Assembly: GCA_029582165.1 (NCBI GenBank)
Contig: CM055870.1
Location: 44,286,513 to 44,350,512 of the forward strand
DNA length: 64,000 nt
From: Portulaca oleracea
Taxonomy: Eukaryota > Streptophyta > Magnoliopsida > Caryophyllales > Portulacaceae
Reading direction: 5' to 3'
Positions 32,475-42,108 of this stretch are shown in pieces. The position numbers and the translations under genes are program-made. Within the stretch, counting starts at the first letter, position 1, and the number at the start of each line of letters is the position of its first letter. The notes beneath the pieces were generated by a model. That model was given only the letters and a program-made list of their open reading frames with translations, did not search any database and had not been told where the DNA came from.

Positions 32475-34351
32475 TTAAATGTTTCTTGAAGGATGGGACT
32501 TCAGAAATGGCACAAGGAACGGGATGCTAACTTGAAGCTTCTTAAGCATCTCGATAAACTTCGAAAATTTTGCATCGGACTTTGGTTTTGTCAACCGCTC
32601 GGGAAAAGGCACCGGCGGTAACTTTGGTTTCTCCATGGTTGGGATTGATTCTTCTTCCGCTATTCTCCCTTTCCCTTTTCTCAATCTCTTTATCTCTTCT
32701 CTCTCTTTGCTTGATTCTCCCAGTTCTTCTTCTTGTACTTCACCAACTCCCTCGCCCAAGAATAACTCACTCTCCCTTTCTTCAATCAAATCTTCCTCTT
32801 CTTCAACATCCACCACATCGCCCTCCTTATCACCCAAGACATCTTCCACTAACATCCTAGGGCCATCGATCTCCTTACCGCTCCTCAATGTGATAACATT
32901 GATGTGCCCCTTAGGATTTTGTTGGGGTTGGCTAGGTAGACCTTTGGAAGAGGATGAAGGTTGAGATTGGAAGTTGGAGACTTGTTGAGCAAGTTGAGCC
33001 AATTGGGTCTCAAGCATCCTTTGGCTAGCATTAAGAACCTCATTCTGTTTCAATTGGGCGGCATTGAACATCTCTTGATTCTTGAGACATTTTTGCATGA
33101 AGTCCATCTCTTGGCTCATTTGTGGAGGGGGTTGTTGTTGGTAGGATTGGGGAATTTGATGGTAGGCTTGATTTTGGTATGGGGGTGCTTGTTGATGAGG
33201 GCGGTTTTGATTTTGACGTTGATGGTTTTTGGCTTGGTTACGGTAGGAAAATCCCGGAGGAACATATGATGGGTTTCCTTGAGGGCGACCGCGATCATTG
33301 ATGCAGTAAGAGAGGTTTTGCCGATATAGAGCATTCGCTTGCTCATTGGATACCAGCTTCGTTTGGCACTCAAAATTTGTGTGTCCTCCCCCACATACCT
33401 CACAACGCAACACCGAGGTGGACGAAGGTGAAGGAATGGAAGATTGAACCTCCATAATCGGCTTGAGTTGTTGGGTTGTCTTCATCTCGGCCATGTCCTG
33501 AGAAAGTTGTCGCATTGTCTTTTGCATGTCCTTGATAAGATACCCTAAATTCTCGCTATCAGCACAACTTGTCACCTCCCTTGAATTTCTTCCCCAGTTG
33601 CAAGCACTCTCTACCATTTGAGCTAAAAGAGCATTGGCTTGGTCGGGGTCTTACTTAGAAAAAGACCGCCCGAGGCGTTATCGATCGATTGCTTCGTATT
33701 CATCGAGAGACCTTCGTAGAAAGTATGTAGAATAAGAGCGGCCAGGAGATTATGGTGCGGGCATGCTCGTTGGATTCCTTTGTATCTCTCTCAAACTTCG
33801 AACAAAGACTCGCCCGGTTGTTGTCAAAAGTTCATGATCTCCGTTCGTAGGCGAGCGGTCTCCATCAGCGGGAAAAACCTCCTCAAAAATGCTCGACTTA
33901 GGACGTCACAAGTCTGGAAAGTGTTCGGGTTGCAATTATCAAGCCACCCTCGAGCTTTCCCCACGAGAGAAAATGGGAAAAACTTAAGATGGATGTATTC
34001 TTCCGAAACTCCTTGCATTCTGATCATGCCGCATCTCTCCAAGAAGTTGGAAATATGGTCGATGGGATTCTCTGAGTCAAACCCATGGAACTTAGATTGC
34101 GCAATGAGGTGAAGGAAATTCGGCTTGACCTCGAAGACAGTCCCGTCGGGGAGATCGGGCAAAACAATAGGAGAGCCTCCCGTACCCATCGAAGGTGATG
34201 CGAACGACAAGAGGGTACGAGGTTCTGCCATAGCCTCTTGCTGTTGTCGCTCGAGAAGACGCCGACGGGCGTTTGTGGCGTTGTTGCGCCGAGTAGTCAT
34301 TTCGATTTCAGAGTCAAAAGTTACAAGAGGTATTAAGTCTCTCCTGCGCAT
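32475..34351 (-). pseudogene. gag: Element B gag (broken)
   Basis: The coat protein of the particle. The N-terminal part (34351-33824) carries FHGFDSENPIDHISNFLERC and KFFPFSLVGKARGWLDN of the retrotransposon gag domain. After a frameshift near 33825 and stops near 33790 and at 33651, coding continues in a second frame from 33617 to 32475. That part holds a zinc-knuckle-like CEVCGGGHTNFEC, a long glutamine/proline-rich region, HINVITLRSGKEI and an acidic tail. The start at 34351 or the internal ATG near 34297 (MTTRRNN) are both possible. Confidence 0.88.
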
Positions 34352-34468
34352 GCACTAAACAAACAAACGTCGTAAGTAGCCCTAAGGGACTCTAGACTCG
34401 ACTCAGCAAGGTAAAAACATCCTAAACGAACACACGTAGAGTAAGGTAAAACTAGAAGGGGCGCTAGC
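34352..34468 (-). other. Leader between primer site and gag (B)
   Basis: A short untranslated leader. No splice or other signal was recognised. Confidence 0.4.
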
Positions 34469-34486
34469 TCCCAAGCAACGGCGCCA
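34469..34486 (-). promoter_or_regulatory. tRNA-Asp-type primer-binding site (B)
   Basis: TGGCGCCGTTGCTTGGGA on the - strand, 3 nt from the LTR end, matches the 3' end of plant tRNA-Asp except for two positions. Athila elements use this primer. Confidence 0.85.
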
Positions 34487-34489
34487 TTT

Positions 34490-36183
34490 TGTTACACATA
34501 GGGTTGTTAGACCTCGGTACTATCGTTCTTCCACAGGGAGCTAGGGGCCTTCACAGCAATTACTTAACTCTAGGTAGGATTTAGGATTAAGAAAAGGGGC
34601 GATGGACTTTTGAGGTAAAAACAGCACAAAAACGCTAAGTTCGGTCAAAAGGTGAGACAATGGGTGTCGGGAAATCAAATGGTAACTCCGTTGGAAAATA
34701 CCCACCAGGCTTCCTTTTTCAAAGATAGTCCGGATTGACTTCCCCAAAGTCCATAGACAGACCCGGGGAGTCGATTAAACGGAATTTCCTAGTTAGTTTC
34801 TATTCGCGTTCACGAACTAGAACACTAACTATCCTAATTCCTACCTTCCAACAACCATTGTATGTAGTCGGGATGTTTTCGCACCCAATTACATCCTACT
34901 TGAGGGAAGGATAGGGTTGGGAAGTTGATTTCCTAACTAGTTACTCACAAAAATTGTTAACCAAACCTAATCACCCATTCGCACCCATAATATCTCCCTA
35001 ACCCATTAGGGTTCTAGCCACTAAACATCCTAACTATCATGATACTAACATTAACAACATTAATCATGCTTAAAAAGATAAACAAGATAACAACAAACAA
35101 TCAACAAAATCAATAAAAACAACCAAAGCAAAACAAAGATTAATAGATGAACTATGAAATAAAAGAGAGAAGGGTTAAGAAATACTCATTGATTGATGAC
35201 AAAAGGCAAAAACTATGAATAATAAATGCTCCTATGCTCCAAAAATGATAATAATCTTCAAACTTGAAATAAAACTTGAGAGAATCCAGAACAAGAATCG
35301 ATAACTCAGCAAAATCTTCACTAACTCTCTAATCAATGTGATAATAGAAGGCTAAAAGTATCATAAAAGCTAGGTAAAAGATGATTAAGGATTGTCTAAA
35401 GATTGATAAAAAGGTCTCCCTCTACTAAAATGACTTAAAACAATATATAGTAACTAAGGTTGTTACTCAAAACTCATCACTTAAACACTACAGACAAAAC
35501 TGTGTCCACAGGGGACTGTGGGCACGGTCAAGGTGACCGTGGTCACGGTCCTGCGTAAGGCAGGAAAGTTCTCTCTTCTCTTCGTTGTACCGTGGGCACG
35601 GTGTAGGCGATTTAGAGTTGGCGATTCTTCACTCCTTCACACTGCCGTGGCTACGGTCATGGAGGACCGTGGCCACGGTCTCTTTCGGCCAAATTCTTCC
35701 CTGGGCAGGGCAGTATGCTCACCGTGGCTACGGTCACGTGGACCGTGACCACGGTCCATCTCGGCTGCAACTCCTCCTTTTGGGCGTTTGGCTTCAATCT
35801 GACCGTGGCTACAGTCAAGGTGACCGTGGCCACGGTCTATCTCGGCCACTTGGTTACTTCAGGGCGTAGCGCCCGCTACGTAATTGGTCGCGGGGGCTAC
35901 CCTTTGACGCCCTGGAGCTTGCGCTTGCGTTTCCGCGCTTTCGACATATTCGGCCTTTCCGATTCCACTGCCTTTGACACGACCAGGGCTCGGGGAATCT
36001 TAGGGAATCTCGGGATTCCCAAGATTAGTGCAAAAAGAGCCCATTTAGCCTCGTATTGAGTAAAACCTTCGAAAACTACAAAAAAATAAACAAAATGCAT
36101 TAAAAGTTATTAAAACGAGCTACGAGACAAGTCAAAAGCCTAAGGATTTATACGGTATTTAGATGTGAAAACGGGTCTAAACA
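34490..36183 (-). repeat. 5' LTR of element B
   Basis: 1694 bp, near-identical to 22097-23855 apart from a deletion near 34670 and scattered substitutions. A TATA box (TATATA) lies at 35444-35449. Confidence 0.93.
35515..35900 (-). repeat. Paired-palindrome cluster in B 5' LTR
   Basis: The LTR counterpart of 23188-23573. The first pair starts at 35515 and 35536, and the A/C-type pair at 35866 (GTAGCGCCCGCTAC, a closer match than in the other LTR) and 35887; both distances are 21 bp. Confidence 0.9.
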
Positions 36184-36461
36184 CTGATCTTGGTGTGGTC
36201 CTCCATAAGCCTGTGCGGTTGTACTGTGACAATCAATCAGCTCTCCACATTGCGAATAATCCAGTCTTCCATGAACGCACTAAACATATTGAGATTGATT
36301 TTCATTTTGTTCGAGAAAAGGTTGAAGCAGGATTGCTGATTCTAGACAAAATTCACACCTCGGAACAACCCAGTGTCATTTTCACCAAAGCTCTTGGTCG
36401 AGATAGATTCCAATATCTACGAAAAAAGTTAGGCATTTTGAATCTCCATGCTCCAACTTGA
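36184..36461 (+). pseudogene. pol: Copia pol, part 2: end of RNase H
   Basis: Begins with the second copy of CTGAT and continues the RNase H with VRLYCDNQSALHIANNPVFH, then RTKHIEIDFHFVRE, ending GILNLHAPT and a stop. It follows on directly from 22096. Confidence 0.93.
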
Positions 36462-36468
36462 GGGGGAG

Positions 36469-36708
36469 TATTAAACCATATCTTGTTATGGTTAGGATTA
36501 AGGTCTTAGTATTTTAGTAAGTTTTGGATTCTCTACCTTGTTATGGTTAGGATTGAGGTCTTAGTATTTTAATAAGTTTTGGATTCTGTTACTATAGTTT
36601 GGGTATGATGCAAATTCCTCCTTGTATTTATTGACGGCTTTTGCCGTTGACAGTGATATACAAAAACAATAAACACAAAAATCTTGCTTTTCTCTGTGTT
36701 GTTTATCA
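36469..36708 (+). repeat. 3' LTR of the Copia element
   Basis: Preceded by the purine tract TTGAGGGGGAG. Starts TATTAAACC and ends GTTTATCA; 240 bp. A tandem duplication of about 56 bp (CTTGTTATGGTTAGGATT...TTTTGGATTCT) occupies 36482-36593. Confidence 0.88.
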
Positions 36709-36713
36709 TAAAT

Positions 36714-37316
36714 CGGTGTCAATTCAAAGTGAAACATCAAATTTATCTTTAATACCACAACCGTAAACAAAACATCACCTGTTCATTAACTTCAAAGTCA
36801 CTTTGGAGGCACATCGATATATGTCATGTCGGTGAACTCGTACAATTAGTTGTCTTTCAATTAAAAACTCAAATAATTTTATTGAATGACCTCCACTTAT
36901 CCTACCATACATGCATTCAGAGTGCATCTCTTTCAAATCTCAATTCCACAAGCAAAACTATGTATAGCCAATTTAACACTACTTAGAATTATTAGGCACA
37001 AGCCGATTTTTGTACTTTTTTTTTTGCTAATCTGTGCCCCCTTCTTAATTGATAAAAATATTTTTGACTTATATTATCGCTCATATTTATTAACAAGGAT
37101 AAGGTAAACGAACAAATATAACATTTGTCTTTACGGTATGGTTTCTTTTTGAATGTCAAATTAAGAAAGCCTTATCCATAAATAGATACGAGCTAACGGT
37201 TGAGGGATAACTACGTTCTGTATCGAAAGTTGCTATTCTAGCGAGGTCACAAGGGGTACAATTTATGTCCCTCTAGCATGAGACCAAATACAACTTGTGA
37301 ACAAACTACTGGGCCG
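36714..37316. other. Host stretch between the two nests
   Basis: AT-rich DNA continuing the left flank of the Copia element (up to 19676). No gene or repeat recognised; the last 100 bases could belong to element C if its LTR starts earlier than I place it. Confidence 0.4.
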
Positions 37317-38307
37317 TGTCGGGTTCGGGCCCGAGCTTCCTTAGTCGGGTTTGCGAAAAGAGACACACAGGAGGAAATCCCGACCCGGCATTCTCGAGCG
37401 AAACCCACCCGACCACTATCTTTCACGAACCGTTACATCTTTGTAAAGGGTGGGGTGGTGAGTGTCACGTTGGACTGGCTTAGGCGAGTTGCCCATTGGC
37501 CTAACTTAGAGAGGCTCGGGACTTGCTTCCGACCTGGAGGCCGTAGGATCGAGCTGGGCCGTCCCGGGAATTAGGAGTGTGAAGGCTTGGAAGTACCCCG
37601 GTGCGAAAAACTCAAGGCAAGAGCCACGCTAGCAAACAGGCGCCCGTCGCGCCCGAGTCGACACTGTCACACTCGCGAGGACCTGCTGGTCTGGGTGTTA
37701 CGCCCATTACCAACAATGTCGCGCCCGAGACATTTCGATTGGGCCAGCCAGGATGTGGAGCAGAACGAGCTCGCAGCCACGACAGGAAGAGTCACGCCCG
37801 TGACAGATGGTCGTCGCACCCGCGACAGCCCTGGTCGCGCCCGCGATCCACCTCGGCCAGCGACGGATTGTGGCGGACAAAAGGTCGTCACCCCCGCGAC
37901 CGTCCTCGTCGCACCTGCGACCCCCCTTGCGACACGCGCATGTTTTATTTTTGCTGAGTTTTAACCTAATTTTCTATTTACTATAAATACCATGTTTAAC
38001 ACTCTTTTCTAAGTAGCTTATGTTGATAAATGATATGTTAATGCATTGTTAGGGTTTTCTCATTTTTCTCTCAAAAATCTTGTTCTTACTTTATCCATTG
38101 TTAATGGTGGTGTTAGCAAGTCATTCCTTTATTGATCATTGGGTGGATTTCTCCTTTAAGATGGTCATGGTGGGGTGCTAGGTTTTGGTGGTGGATTATC
38201 CTTTATCCAAAATCATATCCGATCCCTTTGGTGTTCAAGGTTTATGTTCTTGGTTGATTTTCATTATTATTCAAGTTCAAGGCTAAAATTGAGATGTTCA
38301 AGCATGG
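37317..38307 (+). repeat. Left LTR of C, 5' portion
   Basis: Starts TGTCGGGTTCGGGCCCGAGC and contains the palindrome cluster and TATAAATA near 37982. It is cut at CATGG (38303-38307) by element D; the remaining 134 bp are at 60326-60459. Confidence 0.8.
37646..37921 (+). repeat. Paired-palindrome cluster in C left LTR (GTCGCG half-sites)
   Basis: 14-bp sites GTCGCN-CC-NGCGAC type start at 37646, 37666, 37697, 37718, 37791, 37813, 37834, 37887 and 37908. Distances within groups are 20, 21, 22+21 and 21 bp. CTCGGCCA at 37852 lies 18 bp after the site at 37834. The cluster ends 60 bp before the TATA box. Confidence 0.88.
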
Positions 38308-39435
38308 TGATGGAGGTCTTCCATCTGACATTCCAAGTCCAGAGCCAGAACCAGCAGGAGCAGCAATGACCTCACCAACATCAACATTGAGGCCATCATC
38401 AATCACATCAAACACTGACATCCAAGAGTGCTTTATGATGGTCCAACAAGTCATGAGGTCGTCCAAAATCAGCAACATCAACATCAATAGCAGCAGTCAG
38501 CCAGTGAGGTTATTTCTCAATTCCATATCTTTCGATTAAGGTCCTCACCAGTGCTTTGAAGACTTCACTTTAGAGCTGTTGAGGACTTTCCAGCTCACTG
38601 GAGATATTTGCCAGTTTTGAGGTCCTCTTTGAAGATATCACTTCTAGACTGTTGAGGATATTCCAGTTCTATGAGGTGATCCTGCATTGAGGTCCTCCAT
38701 GAAGACTCACTTCCGAGATGTTGAGGTCATTTCCAGCTTGTGAGGTGATTTAACCGTTTGTAGTAAAGAAAACGCGTTTGGTAGATTTTATTTCATTTTA
38801 TTTTGATGTTATCCAGTTTGTAATGAGCCTTAATTAGCTTACTAAGTTAGCTTAATGCTGGATTAGGAAAGTTTCTTGACCTAGGGGAAACCCTTAATCA
38901 TCTAGCTCAACCCTAGCTTTATGTACTTTGTAATCGGCAGCTTGAGGATCATCTATCAGTGAAATCAATAGCATTTTGAGTGCCTTGTTGAGCCTCTTCT
39001 TTGTGAGTGATGTTAAACTCTCATCTCTAGCTAATTCTACTACAGTATCAAGGATTTGGCAATCCTTGTGGTGGGTGTAGAGCTTGGTAATCTTGATGGT
39101 GGTGTGCCTGTATCCATTGAAGTCATTGACTCCATTGCCCTTGATGTTCTAGCTGTGGTGGGTCTGTATCAGCTCGAGCCTCAAGTCTATCCTCGGTTAC
39201 TGTTTGATTGTAAGTTTGTTCATCCGATCATCATTTCATCATCATCCATTTCATCCATTTCTACTTTGGTGTTTGTGCTCTGTTTTGAGGAGGTTATAAT
39301 TGTTTCTCTGTGTTGAGGACTGTTTTGGGTGTATTTGTATTTGATTCTCTGTTGTGAGACCAGATTGTGTGTGAGTTGTGTTAATGTGGTGTACTGTGAG
39401 GTCAATACTCTGATCTTAGGACCTTGCATACATCA
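38308..39435 (+). repeat. 5' LTR of D
   Basis: 1128 bp. Three degenerate units starting GGTCCTC (38540, 38621, 38691) with shared TGTTGAGGA and TTCCAG words lie upstream of a TATA-like CTTTATGTAC near 38928. The first 230 bp remain open in the frame of the pol tail. Confidence 0.92.
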
Positions 39436-39439
39436 TAAT

Positions 39440-39451
39440 TGGTATCAGAGC
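39440..39451 (+). promoter_or_regulatory. Primer-binding site of D
   Basis: TGGTATCAGAGC, complementary to the 3' end of initiator tRNA-Met, 4 nt after the LTR. Confidence 0.9.
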
Positions 39452-39501
39452 TGAGTTTCATCTTGGAGGAAGGTCTGTGTGTTTTATTTGTGTAGTTCAT
39501 A

Positions 39502-40442
39502 ATGTCGGGCTGTAGTAAAACACCTCAAGAAGTAGCAGAATAAGCCTTGAGGGAGAAAGAGGAAATATGCACCGACATGGTGGAACAACTTGCAAAGATG
39601 AAGGGAGGAAATCAATGAACCTAAAGTCAGTACATGGGTTGAAATGAGGCAGAAGCTCAAGGAGAAATTCCTACCTGAAAGCTACATGAAGGAGAATTAT
39701 TTCAAGCTTCAACACTTGGTCCAGGGTAGCAAATCTGTTGAGGAGTATACTAAGGAGTTTGAACATTTACTGTGGAAGTGCAACATGAAAGAGAATGAAG
39801 TTAAGACATATGTGAGGTATCTTGCAGGATTGAATGATAATATCAAGAATGTTGTTAAGCTTCAGGTGTACCATTCACTTGATGAGCTGAGTTCTTTGGC
39901 TCATAAGGTGGAACAGCAGAAGAAGGCCCAAAGGAAGGAGTATAAAAGCAAGTACCCAACAAAAGCCTATCCTCAAACCAAAACAGACCACTATACCAAA
40001 TCCTATAACCCACCTCAAGGAACCTATCCATCTCCACAAACACAAACCAGATATCCAGCCCCTAAACCATCTCAAATACAATCTCAAAATCCCCCACAAA
40101 GAACCCCAATCCCTACCATTCGATCATTCCCTGAGAGGAGATGTTTTAGATGTCAAGGACTTGGACATCTAGCTTCAGAATGTCCAAACAGAAGAGCAGT
40201 GACCTTAGCAGAATATCAAGCAGCACTGTTTGTTGAACCTGAGTCAGTTGTTGAGGAGGAACAATATAATGAACCTGAAGGTGATCCTGTGTATGATGAA
40301 GAGGAAGTTGAGGCCAAACCTGATGAAGGTGAAATGTTGGTGATCAGGAGGGTCCTTAGTAGTTCTGTCATTGATGAGAAGCTGAGCAGAGGGAGAACAT
40401 TTTTCACACAAGGTGTAAAGTGCAAGGGAAGATCTGTTCCTT
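39502..40442 (+). pseudogene. gag: Element D gag
   Basis: Starts MSGCSKTPQEVAE, followed by TAA. An internal deletion then joins the first 20 codons to the middle of the gag domain; F (55598) still has the missing part. The remaining frame (39644-40442) shows LKEKFLPESYMKENYF, VEEYTKEFEHLLWKC and a CFRCQGLGHLASEC zinc knuckle. The downstream protease is in another frame. Confidence 0.88.
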
Positions 40443-42103
40443 AATTATTGATGGAGGCAGCTGTACCGATGCAGCATCACATACTATGGTGCAAAAGCTG
40501 AACTTGCAAACTTGTCCTCATCCAACACCTTACACCATCCAGTGGTTGAACCAAAGTAGAGGTATCAAAATCTCATCTAGATGCCTTGTGAATTTTTCAA
40601 TTGGTCCTATTTATAAAGATGAAGTGTGGTGTGATGTTATACCTATGGATGCATGTCATTTATTGTTGGGAAGACCTTAGTTGTTTGATAGATCTGTTAA
40701 TCATGATGGAAGAGCAAATACATATTCCCTTAACCCAAACCACAAAAAAATTGTCCTCACCCCACTTAAACCATCCCAGCTCACAAAAAGAACCAAAAGC
40801 CTCATTGTTGAACCATTCCTTGATGTGATCTTACCAGCTGAACATCATGAGTTCAGTGAACAGAAGGAGTTTCTTTTGCTTGATCTTGAAGATGAACCAA
40901 CCTCACAAAATGAACCAGCCCCACAAAATGACCATCCTTTATTCCAGCCTATCCTAAGCCAATTCCAGCATGTTTTCCCAGAAGAAATGCCACCAAGTTT
41001 ACCCCCAAAAAGAGGCATCCAACATAAAATTGACCTCATCCCAGGATCTATTTTACCAAACAAAGAATCCTATAGAATGACCCCAACTGAAACCAATGAG
41101 ATCTAAACGCAAGTTGATGAGTTGCTAGAGAAAGGAATGGTTAGAGAGAGCTTGATCCCTTGTGCAGTGCCAGCATTATTGGTCCCTAAGAATGATGGAA
41201 GTCAGAGGATGTGTATTGATTGTAGAGCCATCAACAAGATTACTATCAAGTATAGATATCCTATTCCAAGACGTGAGGATATGCTTGATGAGCTCCATGG
41301 CTCAACTGTGTTTTCAAAGATTGATTTGAGGAGTGGATACTATCATATCAGAATTTATGAGGGAGATGAGTGGAAGATATCCTTTAAGACTAAGGGAGGC
41401 CTGTATGAGTGGTTGGTCATGCCTTTTGGTTTAACAAATGCACCATCAACTTTTATGAGACTTATGAATTAAGTTCTGAAGCCTTTGATTGGGAAGTGTG
41501 TTGTTGTGTATTTTGATGATATACTCATTTATAACCAGTCTAAGGAGGATCATGTTAAGACATTTGAGGAGTGTTATGGAGATTCTGAGTAGAGAGCAGT
41601 TGTATGGGAACCTCAAGAAGTGTCAATTCTTCACCAGCCATGTTATATTCCTTGGTTATATTGTAACATCAGAAGGAATTCAAGTAGATGAGGATAAGAT
41701 CAAAGCCATGAGAGAGTGGCCAGTTCCTACATCAATCTAACAGATAAGGAGTTTCCATGGTTTGGCATCTTTCTACAGGAGATTTGTGAGAAACTTCAGC
41801 ACTATTCTAGCTCCTATGACAGAGTTAGTGAAGGGGAAGAGCTTTACTTGGACACCAGCTGCACAGAAAGCTTTTGAGGAGGTCAAAAGACGGCTAACCT
41901 CAGCACCGGTGTTGGCATTACCTTGTTTTGCCGAAGTTTTTGAAGTGGAGTGTGATGCCTCAAGTGTGGGCATTGGAGCAGTGTTGACTCAAGAAGGAAA
42001 ACTAGTAGCTTACTTTAGTGAGAGACTCAATGAGGCCAAGAGGAAATAAAGTACATATGATAAGGAGTTCTATGCCATCATTAGAGATTTGCAACATTGG
42101 AGG
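40420..42103 (+). pseudogene. pol: Element D protease, RT and RNase H (first part)
   Basis: Protease: SLIIDGGSCTDAASHTM with the DGGS active site, ending [55 protein letters not shown] and catalytic YFDDILIY. RNase [17 protein letters not shown]. Stops at 40678 (TAG), 41104 (TAA, also present in F), 41470, 41738 and 42047; a frameshift near 41555. The sequence is cut within LQHWRHY by element E and resumes at 56222. Confidence 0.92.
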
Positions 42104-42108
42104 CATTA

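Larger units (their letters stand above)
22097..36183 (-). mobile_element. Complete Athila-type Gypsy element B
   Basis: Two LTRs (22097-23855 and 34490-36183) bound an internal region with a tRNA-Asp-type primer site, gag, protease, RT, RNase H, integrase, an env-position ORF and a polypurine tract, all on the - strand. CTGAT is duplicated at 22092-22096 and 36184-36188. The element sits in the RNase H codons of the Copia element. All ORFs carry stops or frameshifts. The 5' LTR has lost about 65 bp near 34670 relative to the other LTR. Confidence 0.95.
19682..36708 (+). mobile_element. Truncated Copia element interrupted by Athila element B
   Basis: A 5-bp duplication TAAAT lies at 19677-19681 and 36709-36713. 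Both ends begin with the LTR start TATTAAACC (19682 and 36469). The left LTR is reduced to about 20 bp and is followed directly by integrase sequence, so most of the 5' LTR, the primer site, gag and protease are gone. The pol frame stops at 22096 and resumes at 36189 with no loss other than the 5-bp duplication CTGAT, which proves that B inserted into this element. Confidence 0.92.

Noticed and set aside
37278..37964. Overlapping arginine-rich ORFs in the C LTR (also 62945-63472)
   Set aside because: They lie in the palindrome cluster, are not conserved in frame between the two LTRs, and look like by-products of GC-rich repeats.
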